From the NCBI RefSeq assembly GCF_003255815.1, contig NC_037682.1:41352474-41416473 (forward strand): a stretch of DNA of 64,000 nucleotides, read 5' to 3'. Below the pieces are notes generated by a model that did not search any database, was not told the origin of the DNA, and worked only from the letters and a program-made list of their open reading frames with translations. Source of the stretch: Theropithecus gelada (lineage: Eukaryota; Chordata; Mammalia; Primates; Cercopithecidae). Made by a program: the position numbers and the translations under genes. Below are positions 1 through 11,405 of the stretch, in pieces; the stretch's first letter is position 1, and each line of letters opens with the position of its first letter.

Positions 1-174
1 TTTTTTATCCTTAAGTACACAACTTAAATTTCCCTTTGGTCATAAAGATTTCTGAAAATCTTCCAGTAAGTCTCACTGTTTTTATTTTTTAGCATATTTC
101 CCTTTTTCTCCCCTTTTGTCTCCCTCTCATTCTCTTTCTTAGTATATATATTTTTCTTACTTTTTGGATAAAGG

Positions 175-405
175 AATTTTATATATTGAAATCTATAAAT
201 CTTAAGTATGCAGTCTGATAAATTTTGATCAGTGTATATACCTGTGTGACCCATACTTCTCTCAGTTTATATAACATTTCCATGACTCTAAAAAGAAAAT
301 TATCTCAAGCACCTTGTAAATACCCAGGCAAACTCTATTCTAATATCCATCACTCTGGCTAGTTTTTCCTGTTCAGGACTTCATAAGAAGAAGATTTGTT
401 TTTGT
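175..405 (-). repeat. Old L1 3'UTR fragment, antisense
   Basis: The plus strand reads as the complement of an old mammalian L1 (L1M-type) 3' region: a stretch resembling 'cctgtgtgacccatac', then 'aacatttcc', then 'ttcctgttcaggacttcat'. A second, better copy of the same L1 part lies at 22555-22920. It is heavily diverged, has no visible poly(A) or TSD, and is non-coding. The subfamily is not assigned. Confidence 0.5.
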
Positions 406-900
406 ATGTTGGTTGTGAATTAAAGTACTACAAATATAGTCTGATTAGGGATGATGCAGCACAATATCTACACATTCCAGATAAGGAATTGATAAGCAGT
501 TGAGTTTGAAAAATGGCAAAATGTAGGAAAATAGAGAAAGTAAAATATCAGTGTTCTAGGTAAAATACTTCCAGGGGAAAGGACTGAACTGACTTCTTAA
601 AATTAACAGTGTTTAATTACATTTTAAATATTTTACAACAGTACATATTATTATAGATCCTCTTTAGTTGCACGAAACTATTTGATGTATCTTTGCCCTG
701 CACAGACTTTATGACAGTAGTAATTGAGGAAAGAAGTATCCAGATCAGCAACTTATACTGGAAAACAGATGGGAAGTACAAGAGGCAAAACACACAGAAA
801 CGAGATGGGAGGTGCAGAAGGCAAAATCTAAAACTATTGTCAAGAACTTATCAGAAGCAAAGAACTAGAGGAACATAATCTCCCCCATTTATGAATTGTT
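406..900. other. Unassigned AT-rich stretch
   Basis: No open frame of substance, no recognisable repeat and no RNA gene was seen. A 61-codon frame at 693-878 has no recognisable domain and looks like chance. Confidence 0.4.
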
Positions 901-915
901 AGAAATGATTTTTAG

Positions 916-2205
916 CATCATTTGATCTTGGACAAAGCTGACAAAAGCAATGGGGAAAGGATTTTTTATTCAATAAATGGTGCTCAGATAAGTGGCTAAT
1001 CATATACAGAAGATTGAAACTGGACCCCTTCCTTACACCATATACAAAAATCAGCCCAGGATGGACTAAAGACTTAAGTGGAAAACCCAAAACTATAAAA
1101 ACCCTGGAAGACAATCTAGGCAATACTATCCCGAACACAGGAATGGGCAAAGATTTCATGACACAGATGCCAAAAGCAATCACAACAAAAGCAAAAATTA
1201 ACAAATAGGATCTAAAACTAAAGATTTTCTGGATGGTTAAAGAAACTGCTGACAGAATAAATGGACAACATACAGAACGGGAGAAGATATATGCAAACTA
1301 TGCATCTGACAAAAGTCTAATATCCAGCATCAATAAGGAATTTAAACAAATTAACGAGAAAAACAACCCCATTAAAAAGTGCTCAAGGGACATAAACAGA
1401 TACTTTTCTAAAGAAGACATACATGCAGCCAACAAGCATATAAAAAAATTTCAATATCAGTGATAATCAGAGAAATGCAAATCAAAACCAAGATGAATAC
1501 CATCTCATACCAATCAGAATGGCTATTATTAAAAAGTCAAAAATAACAGATGCTGGTGAGGTTGTAGAGAAAAAGGAACATTCTACACTGTTGATAAGAG
1601 TGTAAATTAGTTCAACCACTGTGGAAAACAGTAGGGTGACTCCTCAGAGAGCTAACAGAACTACCATTTGATCCAGCAATCCTGTTACTGGGTATATACC
1701 CTGGGGAATATGAAACATTCTACCCTAAAGACACACACATGCAGTTGTTCATTGCAGCACTATTCACAAGAGCAAACATGTGGAATCAACCTAAATGCTC
1801 ATCAGTGATAGAATGGATAAATACAATGTGGTACATACACATCATGGAATACTATGCAGCCATAAAAAGAATGAGATTATGTATTTTGCAGCAACATGGA
1901 TAGAGCTGGAGGCCATTATGTTTAGCAAACTAACGTAGGAACAGAAAACCAAATTCCACATGTTCTCTCTTATAAGCAGGAGCTAAATGATGAGAACTCA
2001 TGGACACAAAGACTGGGGCCTACTTTAGGGTGGAGGTTGGGAAGTGGGAGAGGAGCAGATAACTATTGGGCACTTGGCTTAGTATGTGGGTGATGAAATA
2101 ATCTGTACAACAAGCCCCTGTGACACAAGTTTATCTATATAACAAACATGCACTTATACCCCAAACCTAAAATAAAAGTAAAAAATAAATAAATAAAATT
2201 AGAAA
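916..2205 (+). mobile_element. 5'-truncated L1 (ORF2 C-terminus plus 3'UTR)
   Basis: The sequence follows the end of L1 ORF2, including the conserved block around 'gacaaagctgacaaaagc' and the stretch near 'ctatgcagccataaaaag', then a 3'UTR and an A-rich tail ending near 2205. ORF2 is broken: separate frames lie at 1014-1208 and 1233-1463. The likely flanking duplication is 901-915 (agaaatgatttttag) against about 2206-2220 (agataatttttag), slightly diverged, consistent with target-primed insertion. Age looks intermediate (L1PB/L1MA-like); the subfamily is inferred by eye. Confidence 0.85.
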
Positions 2206-2220
2206 AAAGATAATTTTTAG

Positions 2221-2840
2221 TTTTCTACTATATAAGGTATCAGGCTTTTAAACTAATTTCAATACATATCAGAGATGTAGATGGCCCCACAATGCAGGAA
2301 TTAGTAATACCCAAGTAACTGACTACTGATATACCTCAAAAAAGAATATCTTCATTAATTGAGTCATATTTATCCTCAATCTGTTCATCCAGTTCCATAG
2401 TTTTCTATATTTTTCCAGAATTTTTACCATAGACCACTTTAGGCTACCTTTGCTTTTTCTGGTAGATTATTACGTACACCGACCTATTGAATTTGGCTTG
2501 GATAACACAGAACCAGGCATCGTGTGGTCCCTCTATAAATTTTTGAGCTGAGTTATATTACAAATGTAAGTTTTGAAGACAATGGCTTCACTTGATAGTT
2601 GAGATTTTATCAGGTAGGACAGACTAACATTTTAAAGAGGCATTTCTCCTTTTGTTTGCATCATACGAACTTTTTACTTAGGTATCAGAGCTTACCCTAC
2701 ATTTCACATTCACCCAGGAGTCATGAAAGATAAACTCAAAGCCATGAAAAAAAAATAAGCTGATCCCAGAAAGTACTTCATCTGGTTTTCTGTTCAGCGT
2801 CCACCAAAGCATGCCCAGGGAATTCTGAGCCAATAACTTT
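2221..2840. other. Unassigned stretch
   Basis: No gene, repeat family or regulatory motif was recognised. An A-run occurs at about 2747-2756. Confidence 0.35.
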
Positions 2841-3270
2841 CACAGTGTTGAGAGACAACTGTGTAAATTACCACAAACTAGCAACTTGAAACAATGCTTA
2901 TTTCACTGTCTCACAGCGTTTTAGTTCAGAATTGCAGGGGGACTCACCCTATTCTCTGCTTAAGCCCTAATACAAGGTTAAGGTATTGCCTGGGCTGGGT
3001 ATTTACCTTGAGGTTCTGTGGAAGAATATATTTCTATGTTCAGTGAGGTTTTTACAGAATTCAATTCCATTTTCTTGCCAAGTGTTAGCCAGGGACTTCT
3101 TTCATTTTCTTGAGTCTGCTCCAGGTCCTTGCTCTGCAGCCCCCTCCAGCTTAGCAAAAGAGATATTCTCTCATATTGAATTTGTCCATTCTCCCCGACT
3201 TCCGATTCTGTCGGAAAGGCCCTGATTCTAAAGAGCTCATGTGATCAAATAAAGCCCATTCAGATAGCCT
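2841..3270. repeat. Probable interspersed repeat remnant, family not assigned
   Basis: The block beginning 'gtgtaaattaccacaaac' followed by 'ttatttcactgtctcac' matches a common human/primate interspersed-repeat start ('...aaattaccacaaacttagtggc...'), but I cannot name its family with confidence. A 79-codon frame at 2986-3225 lies inside it and shows no domain. Confidence 0.4.
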
Positions 3271-3360
3271 GTCTATGCTAAGGTCCACAAGTCAGGAAAT
3301 TTAATTATATCTGAAAATCAGTTTTGCTATGTTACATGACAAATATCACTGGAATAACAC

Positions 3361-3430
3361 CAAAAGAATTATGTTTACTGCAAGTAACTTCAAAAGGCCA
3401 AGTTCTATAACTTAGTCCACATAGCACTTA
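3361..3430 (+). repeat. Copy A of a 70-bp direct duplication
   Basis: About 60 of 70 positions match 5099-5168 in the same orientation. Both start 'caaaagaattatgtttac' and share the core 'cttcaaaaggccaagttc'. Flanks on either side do not match. No family is recognised. Confidence 0.75.
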
Positions 3431-3606
3431 TTGATAATAAATTGGTACTATTTATTTAATATCTACAAGTAATTGGCCTTTGCAAAAACATCATTGAAAA
3501 TACAGGGAATTTTCAAATCTCTCTTGGTTAAGGGTTTGGTGTGTTGTTGGAATTAAAAGAGTAAAAAATATTTTCTATGCACAACTACATAGTCTACATC
3601 TCTGGA

Positions 3607-3757
3607 GATCACATATATTCCGATTGTAGCTACTAATCACTTGGTTTGATTTTTAAATTAAGGTTCCATAAAAATTTAAACATACTTAACTATTCATTTA
3701 AAACTCAAACCAAGTGATCACTATCTATAGTGACTACATACAATGTATATGTGACTA
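3607..3757. repeat. Imperfect palindrome, arms of about 55 bp
   Basis: The left arm, about 3607-3660, contains 'atcacttggtttga'. The right arm, about 3695-3757, contains its complement 'tcaaaccaagtgat'. The match extends outward through 'gatcacatatat' against 'atatgtgactac' with an indel of about 9 bp, around a spacer of about 35 bp. It could be a small non-autonomous DNA transposon (MITE-like) or a palindromic rearrangement. No protein is encoded. Confidence 0.65.
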
Positions 3758-3771
3758 CATTCAAATACTCA

Positions 3772-4620
3772 ACTTTTTTGGTATAAACTTACAGGGTACA
3801 ATTGTATTTTTATTACATGGATGTAATGCTTAGTGGAATCTGAGCTTTTATTGTATCCATCACCCGAATAATGTACATTGTACCCATTAAGTAATTTGTT
3901 ATTCACCCTCCTCCTACCTGCCCACCCTTTTGAGTCTCTAATGTCTATTATTCTATGCTCTATGTCCATGTGTACACATTATTTAGCTTCCTTTTACAAG
4001 GGAGAACATGCAGCATTTGTCTTTCTGTTATGCTAATGGCCTCCAGTTCCATCCATGTTGCTGCAAAAGACATGATTTTATTCTTTTTATGGCTACATAG
4101 TTTTCCATTTTGTATATATACCATATTTTCTTCATTCATCTGTTTATGGGCACTTAGGTTATTTGCCATTGTAAATAGTGCTGTAGTAAACATGAATGCA
4201 GGCATATTTTGACAATAATAATTTTGTTTTCCTTTAGGCGGATACCCAATAATGGGATTGCTGGATCAAATGGTAGTTCTATTTTTAGTTATTTGAGAAA
4301 TCTCCATGTTGCTTTTTATAGAGGTTGTACTAATTTATATTCCCACCAGCAGTGTACGAGTGCTCCTTTTTCTCCACCTCCTTGCCAAAATGTGTTACTT
4401 TTTGTCTTTTTAATAAAGCCATTCTGAGTATTGTAAGATGACATCTAATTGTGTTTTTATTTCCATTTCTCTGATGATTAGTGATGTTGAGCATTCTTTC
4501 ATATGCTTTTTGGCCATTTGTATGTCTTTTGAAAAATTTCTATTCATGTCCTCTGCCCACTTTTCAGTGGGATTCTTTGTTTTGTTGTTGAGTACTCCAT
4601 TTTGGAGTTCATACATATGT
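3772..4620 (-). mobile_element. 5'-truncated L1, antisense (3' end of ORF2 and 3'UTR)
   Basis: A T-run at 3774-3779 is the complement of the L1 tail. After it the plus strand reads as the complement of an L1 3'UTR and ORF2 end: 'cagttccatccatgttgctg' at about 4045, then the stretch around 'ttgctggatcaaatgg'. The antisense frame at 4410-4616 retains part of the ORF2 C-terminus. More diverged than the 916-2205 copy (L1MA-like by eye). No clean TSD was found. Confidence 0.85.
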
Positions 4621-4943
4621 CTACTTTTAGAGGTGCGATTTAAGCATGATGTTATGAATACATTGTTAACTGTTTTTCTCTTTACCCTATTACATACTTC
4701 ATTTTTAATGCATTTTCTATTTTAAGTATCCACTGTAGACTACAGAGTTAACTTTGAATGTTTTCATGATCCTTCAACCAAAATCACTCACAAATGACAA
4801 ATATATAATTCAGCTGAGAAAACTCATGAAACAATTCAAGTTCAATGCTCCAAGCAAATATGAAAGGGAAATATGAAAGGAAACCAAAAAATGTTGAGCC
4901 AAAGTGACATTATTATGTAGATATTTAAGTTCAGAAATAACTC

Positions 4944-5046
4944 AGTAGGCTGAAGCAGGAGGATAGCTTGAGCCCAGGAGTTCAAGGCTGCAGTGAGCTA
5001 TGACTATGCCACTGTACTCTAGTCTAGGCAATAGAGTGAGATCTTG
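4944..5046 (+). mobile_element. Alu right-arm/FRAM-like fragment
   Basis: The core 'gagcccaggagttcaaggc' followed by 'gcagtgagctatgactatg' and 'ccactgtactctagtctagg' is an old Alu arm. Only about 100 bp is present, with no left arm and no A-tail. It is old (AluJ or monomer grade). Confidence 0.8.
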
Positions 5047-5098
5047 CAAACTCTGCTTCCTCATATATATGTGTTTGTATATACATATACCTAATATA

Positions 5099-5168
5099 CA
5101 AAAGAATTATGTTTACAACAAGTATCTTCAAAAGGCCAAGTTCCATAACATAGCTCACATTGTACTTG
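5099..5168 (+). repeat. Copy B of the 70-bp direct duplication
   Basis: Partner of 3361-3430, about 86% identical and 1.74 kb downstream in the same orientation. Its right edge abuts a TG/CA microsatellite. Confidence 0.75.
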
Positions 5169-5174
5169 TTCAAG

Positions 5175-5232
5175 TTTGTGTGTGTATATACATATACATA
5201 CACACACATATATGTATACACACACACACACA
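5175..5232. repeat. Self-complementary TG/TA/CA microsatellite
   Basis: A (TG)n run turns into TATACATA and then (CA)n, so the tract is nearly its own reverse complement. Confidence 0.85.
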
Positions 5233-5399
5233 CCAGGAAACTCATATGAATGCAGCTCATTGCTTTGGATCAATCTCAAACTTCTGAAAAACCCAACATA
5301 ATGGAAACTTTCAGAGTTCAAAATTAGCAGAGGAGATACACATATAAAGATACACATAAAGTAAATAATTATCAAACAATTATTATTATGATAATTGTA

Positions 5400-5575
5400 G
5401 TTATTTTACATATGTATCATTGGGCTAGTTGCATAAATTACCTGATCCTCAATTTTCATATGTGTGAAACAGGAATTGTAAAACACATTTGGCAAAGTTT
5501 CTGTTATATTCAGAGATAAGTTGTGTGAAGTGTTTCATATGTTGTAATTACTCAACAAATAGGAGGCATCAGAGG
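5400..5575 (+). repeat. MIR SINE remnant
   Basis: It resembles the MIR core: 'gcataaattacctgatcctc' followed by 'ttttcatatgtgtgaaacagg' and an end near 'actcaacaaatagg'. Strongly diverged, about 175 bp. Confidence 0.55.
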
Positions 5576-7600
5576 GTTTTTTTACTAGCTGTATTTGTAA
5601 GCATTATTTGGAAGAATAATTAACCAGTATTAGATACAATTTATTAGAAAAATTATACTCATAATGACTTTCTATCACTGTAATCATGACAAAATCTAAT
5701 ATTTGGTATTTTATGTCATCCAGAGCAAATATGAGTACATTTAATCTGCTTCTCACCTTGAGCCATGGATTGAAAATTTTTCATCTAAGAAGCAGCAAGA
5801 TCAAAACTAAAGCTTAAAATACGTATCATTTTATTTAGTGAAATTCATTTGGAAATAATTTACTATCTTAAGAAACTTCTTGTATCTGGGAGATTGTTAT
5901 TGATTTAACTTTGTTAGCACCTGTTAATATACATTATTGTATACTTGGATGCTATGTTTCTTTTTTTCTGTCTTTTCATATGTAGATTCATAATGTTTCT
6001 CTATAAATATAGGTTTTCACTGGGGTCACAATAACAGGTTCAAGCATGGCCTGGCCCGTATTCTAGCTTATACTTTAGTTTCCTTTTCCATGTCAGTATT
6101 TACATTAGTGGAAAATTTCACAGAGTGAACCACTTAACATAATACATTTGAAATAGTGTTTGAAAGCATTTGAGTTTCCTATATTCAAGGCTTCTGATAC
6201 TGTTGATCTCTGTCATCCAGGTATTTCCTGGAATTTTTTTTTTTTTTTGACTTTATTTTTACCTCCTGATGTTAGGACATACTACCTCCAGTGAACAGTC
6301 TAACAACCTCTTCATTTTATTTCAGGGTTAGCTTCTCTGGAAACAATAGCCTCTCTCTTTGGGTGGTTATGCTTTCCTTAAAGTGTTTTGTCCTTGAGAG
6401 ACTACATTTCTGTCCCATTTCTATATTCTTTCACCTCTATCCATCTAAGAAGTATAATACAAAGTGTTATATATAATTCTTTGATAAGGCATTGTATATA
6501 ATTGCTTGATATACATATACATATCAAGTAATTCCTTAGGGACTCTCCCATATGTTTATATATATATTTCCACATGTTAAGTCAAACTTAAAATACAAAA
6601 ATATACTTTAAGTCAAACTATCATAAACACATTCTACCAACATGATAGTTATCTGTGACTCTCATGAGTCTGGAGTTGATAGGTTTGTAATATAATTTCT
6701 CCTACCACACAGGAGTTCCAGGATCCACCATAGGTAACAAGGTATCTGTACAAAAGTTTTTCTCTTTATACCTTGCAGGAACTGAATAGTGCCCAAAATA
6801 TTAGGGGTCTCTCAGATTCTAAATGACTACTTGAAAAGGCGGGAGTGATGGAAAATTTAAAATAAAGAATGAGAAAACTGAAAGAACTAGTTCAACCAAA
6901 TGTATTTCTTGAGAGTAAAAGCTCTAAGGCACGTGGTAGTAGAATGTTTTAGTACAAAGTAGGAGTTTGAACTGCGAGGCAATAATTGTCACTTAAAATC
7001 CAAGAATATATACTACTAACGCCAATTACTCGTAACAGTGGTTATGGAAATTTTTCACTTCAAAATTATAGCTCTGCACACTGGAGAATGTGTGAGGATA
7101 ATTTGCTACTTTCCTTCACTCACACCCTATCTCTCTTTAACCCCTTCTCAACTGTTTCCGAGTAGGCTTCTCTTGAGAAAGGGTCATTTTTGGTGTTATG
7201 TATGGTCTCAAGATGGCCATATTTGGTTACAGAGTTAAATAGGGCAAGAATTCTTGTTCTTGAAAATGCCTCCTATTCAATGAGAATATAATATGTATGA
7301 CTTAAATCAGCGCATTGAGCTGTCATTCCAGTGTAAAATTCTAGGAAATGCTAGAAGAAAGATAGGTCAATGACTCAAAAAAGAATCTGGAGCCTTTCAC
7401 TGAAGATTTTGAATTTAGGATACTGTATGACTTTTGTAGAATATACTATTTCTGACAAACTAGCAGCAGGAGCCACCTCAGAAACTTCTGGTGAGAATAA
7501 AAAAAAAAAACTCTACAAAATGTTTTTAGAGCTAAAAACATTCTGTCATTTTAAACTAACCGCAGCCATATGTCATAGAACACTGTGTGTCCAATCAATA
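5576..7600. other. Long unassigned AT-rich stretch
   Basis: No gene and no confidently named repeat. It contains a T-run at about 6235-6248, a short palindrome at 6500-6533 and no frame above about 112 codons. The longest frame (7370-7708) runs into ancient L1 sequence and shows no domain of its own. Confidence 0.4.
6500..6533. repeat. 34-bp near-perfect palindrome
   Basis: The half 'aattgcttgatat' pairs with 'atatcaagtaatt', one mismatch per arm. The block 'tatataattgcttgata' also nearly repeats upstream as 'tatataattctttgata' at about 6468-6485. Confidence 0.7.
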
Positions 7601-7831
7601 GATCTGAGAGTGGTAGCATTAAACATATTAGAAACAATGGAGGGAAAGCAAAAAAATGCTAACATCAGATATGGCAGTGTAAGATCACCACAGACTGCAC
7701 AGACATGAAAGGATATTAAAGAAATGTCTTAAACAACTTTATGCAAGTCAATTGGAAACTTACATGAAACGGGCACACTCCTTACACTCCTTCAAAGGCA
7801 CAAACTACCGAAACTCACTATCCAGAGAAAC

Positions 7832-8176
7832 AGAAACAATAAAACGTGTGTGTTTATATATTTATTTACTTATTCCTTATCAGGTATTGACCCCGTATGT
7901 ACAAAGTGAGTTGACAAACTCACTGTCAGACCTGGCTGTCAGGTAGGAGGAAATCTCTTACTCGAGAGAGGGTCAGTCTTGTTATCCTTCTATTCGTGTC
8001 TTCAACTGATTGTGTGAGGCCCACCCACATTATAGAGAGAGCAATTTGTGTTAATCAACCAATTGCAATGCTAATCTCATCCCCAAACACCCTCGCAGAA
8101 ACACGTAGAATAATGTTTGAACAAATATCGAGGCACCTGATGGTCTTGTCAGATTGATGCATAAAATTAACCAACA
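7832..8176 (-). mobile_element. MaLR-like solo LTR inside the ancient L1
   Basis: The left edge 'ccagagaaacagaaac' and the right edge 'ataaaattaacca' are the complements of an LTR-like repeat that begins with a TTAATTTTATG-type end. A second copy lies at 32606-33004 in the same orientation. L1 sequence resumes directly after it ('actcaagaagaaataaag'), so it was inserted into the L1. The family name is not certain. Confidence 0.55.
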
Positions 8177-8868
8177 TAAACACTCAAGAAGAAATAAAGA
8201 AATTGAGTAGCTTAATTACGTGACTATTTTTAACCTAATTATTTTGTTAACCTGTTAACAAAATTAAATTTTAGTTATAAATCTTTCCACCAGAAATCGC
8301 TGTACTCATATGGTTCACTGGTAAATTCTACTGGATACTAAGCAATAAAGTAGAACTAATTTTACACAAGCTCTTTCAGAAAGTTGGAAAAGCAGCAATA
8401 CTTATGAACTCATTCTAAGAGAATGACATTACTCTGATAGCAAAACTAAGTTATTAAAAGAAATGAAAATTGTAGACCAATGCTCCACATGAGTATAGAT
8501 GCAAAATTTCTTCTGGAAAATCATATACTATATATACCACTGTACTTAAAATAGACAATCCATCAATTCAAAGTAGGTTTTTTCCCAGAAATGTAAATTA
8601 ACATTAGAAATTTAATAAATGTGATTTGTTACATTAACAGACAAAAAAAATCATATGATCATCTCAACATACATTTAAAAAAAAGCACTTGATCAAATCT
8701 AAAATCACTGAAGAAAGTTCTTAGCAAACTAGAAATAAATAAAACAATTTTTTCAACCCAGTGAATCTTTGATAAACTGACAGCTTATATCACATTATAT
8801 CATATTACTTATGAGCAGTAGAATGCTTTCCTCCTAAGATCAGGAATAAGGCAAAGATGTCCATTTTT

Positions 8869-8870
<2 letters not shown>

Positions 8871-8911
<41 letters not shown>

Positions 8912-9156
8912 TTTTTTTTTTTTTTTGCCCAGGCTGGAGTGCAATGGCACAATCTTGGCTCACTGCAACCTCCACCTCCCAGGTTCAAGCAATTCTGCTT
9001 CAGCCTCCCAAGTAGCTGGGATTACAGGAGTGCACCACCATGTCTAGCCCATTTTTTTGTATTTAGTAGAGACAGGGTTTCACCATGTTGGTCAGGCTGG
9101 TCATTAACTCCTGACCTCAGGTGATCCACCCACCTCAGCCTCCCAAAGTGCTGGCC
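8871..9156 (-). mobile_element. Alu (AluS/J grade), head-truncated
   Basis: A long T-run at about 8872-8926 is followed by the complement of an Alu. The element stops at 'caaagtgctggcc', so the first 25-30 bases of the head are missing. It interrupts L1 ORF2 sequence; 'ttttttgcc' occurs on both sides as a possible short TSD. A frame at 8909-9124 is Alu-derived and not a gene. Confidence 0.93.
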
Positions 9157-9599
9157 TCTTTTTTGCCATTTTTGTTTAGCAGCATACATGAGGTTCTAGT
9201 AGTGCAATAGGGCAAGAGAAGAAATAAAAGATTTCCAAGCTGGAAAGAAGAAATGTAAACTGTTTTTGTTCATGGACTATATAACCAACTATTTAGAAAA
9301 TTCATTGCAATTTACAAAAATGCTAGTATAACTAATTAGTAAGTTTATCGTGGTCATAGTATACAAAAATTAATATCCAAAAATTATATTTCTGTATAAC
9401 ATAAAATGAATACAAAAACTGAATACATTAAAAATTTTAAAATACATTGTAATAGTATAAAATATGATACATTTAGGTATAAATCTGAAAAATGATGTTC
9501 AAGGCCTGTACCTGAAACCTATAAAACATTGCTGAGGGAATTATAAATTACCTAAAATAAATGAAGAAATGCACCATGCATTTAAATATGCACAAGTTC

Positions 9600-9882
9600 A
9601 GCATGATGATTCATGCCAGTAATCCCAGCACTTTGGGGTGGAGGCAGGAAGATCACTTGAGCTCAAGAGTTTGAGGACAGCCTGGGCAACATAGTGAGAC
9701 CTCATTTTCACTAAAAATAAATAAATTTTGCATAGTGGTGCACGCCTGTAGCCCCAGTTACTCGGAAGGCTGAGGTGGGAGGATCACCTGAGCTTGAGAG
9801 ATGGAGGCTGTAGTGAGCCATGATCCCATCACTGCACTCCAGCCTGGGTGACATAGAAAGATCTTGTCTCAAAATAAATAAT
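9600..9882 (+). mobile_element. Alu (AluJ grade)
   Basis: Both Alu arms are present, with 'gtaatcccagcactttgg' and 'cactgcactccagcctgggt'. The TSD is 9584-9599 (aaatatgcacaagttc) against 9887-9901 (aaatatgcacaattc). It is inserted in the ancient L1. The number of CpG losses suggests an old copy. Confidence 0.92.
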
Positions 9883-9945
9883 TCATAAATATGCACAATT
9901 CGTTATATGTCAATCATTCCTGAATAAAACTCAAATATTATGAAC

Positions 9946-10654
9946 AAGTAAACACATTTGTAAGGCCTCCTCAAGGGCTTTGGAAAAGTTATGTTAAAAT
10001 GACACCTTCTGAAATTTTACTTCTTTAGATTGACTATAAACCTATGATGCTAAAGAGATACATCGAGACCTCTACGGACCAGTGTCTTAGTATTCAAATA
10101 AGACTAGGGTTGTCATATAAAGCCTTTCAAAGGCAGGGACCTTCTAATGTTTGTAGCTGCACCTTGGTACACTGCTTTTTATTCATATCCAAATTTATTT
10201 GGCTTCACTTTAATGTGTGTATGCGTATGTGTACATGCATCATTTTTAAAAAGAGTGTATGGGGCATGTCACCTATAGAAAATTGATCCCATCAGTTTAT
10301 CTTAGTTACTTTGATTCTATATGCAAAATACAATGCAAACAAGGGTGGCAATGGTGTAATTCTGCTTAAACATTCACTCTCCCTCATTTCCTTCAAGTAT
10401 TTCAACTTGTTCAAGAATAAACTTTGTAACTTATTGTCAGCAGCCTGAGAAACCCCAGAGAAGAGGATGGGCAGATCAACTACACATTGAGTAATAGATG
10501 GGAAAAATTTTCTGTATGTGATACTTCAAATGATATTCCTCGATTTCCATATTGTAAATCTTACTTTTTAATATTACATTGCCATTTAAAAGCCTTCTAG
10601 AAGGTATTCCTGATATAAATTTTGAATACATATATATACATACCAGCCTCCTGT
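9946..10654. other. Unassigned stretch
   Basis: No gene, named repeat or RNA was recognised. An 80-codon frame at 10044-10286 has no recognisable domain. Confidence 0.35.
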
Positions 10655-10765
10655 CACAGTTTTACCATTCATTTGCTGTGTGAAATTCTTGTTAAATGTC
10701 TCTGTGCTATAAGTTTCATTCAGGATAATGAAACAAAAGATCGCTTTTATCTCATCCAGGTTTGA
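10655..10765 (+). repeat. Probable MIR remnant
   Basis: 'tgctgtgtgaaattcttg' followed by 'ctctgtgctataagtttc' resembles the MIR core (loss of activity long ago). An antisense frame of 100 codons over this region (10586-10888) has no recognisable domain. Confidence 0.45.
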
Positions 10766-11405
10766 CATTTTGTCATCTAGCACAAAGAGATATTTGGCCA
10801 CTTTCTGTTGACTTACAACCACCTGGAAACCCAACTTTCTCACTGCCACTGCCCACATTCTGTTCCTAAGTTCTGTTACTCTGTGCACCTGCTTTCACCC
10901 AACCCACCACCTTTGGGGAGAAACAGATGTAGCAGAGACTTTATTCTACACTATGACCAGGGCTGGGACCCTTTGCACATGAAACTTGTGATACGCGTTA
11001 TTAGTTTTTGCTAATTTGTTTAGTGACTTTTCAAGTCATTGAGGAGGCAGATCATAATGATCTAACTGGCCAAACAAGGATATATGTCTTCAGACTGTAC
11101 TTGAAGACCTTTAAAGAAATGGGTTTCCATTTACGGTGAAGGTATTTAAAGAAAGGTCCTCATCATCATCTTTGGCAATATTGTCAGAAAACCAAGAAAA
11201 TATGTTATGTGTAATCTTTAGAAAATAATAGATAAAACCATAAGAAATCAAGAATGAAACTATTTTTAGGAATAGAATGCTGTTGTGTTTTTAAAAAAAT
11301 TCTACAAATATTTAGTCTCATCCATTTTCACAAAATGTCTAACAGGGTGTCACATCATTTTGGCCTGCAAGATAAAGTCTGAATGTTGCATCTTTTATTT
11401 TTGTT
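10766..11405. other. Unassigned stretch
   Basis: Nothing recognised beyond short AT-rich runs. Confidence 0.35.

Larger units (their letters stand above)
7600..9945 (+). mobile_element. Ancient L1 (ORF2 region), broken by three later insertions
   Basis: Diverged L1 ORF2 sequence in three or four pieces: 7600-7832 (around 'tgctaacatcagatatggc'), 8177-8868 (around 'ccaatgctccacatgag' and 'aagatcaggaataaggc'), 9157-9598, and a short piece to about 9945. Between them sit an antisense LTR, an antisense Alu and a sense Alu. The element is riddled with stops and codes for nothing. The left boundary is approximate. L1M grade by divergence. Confidence 0.7.

Noticed and set aside
5000..5375. Cys/Tyr/Ile-rich frames on both strands
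   Set aside because: Produced by the TG/CA microsatellite and adjoining Alu fragment.
10586..10888. 100-codon antisense frame as a possible gene
   Set aside because: Overlaps a probable MIR and shows no recognisable domain; starts and ends are not supported.
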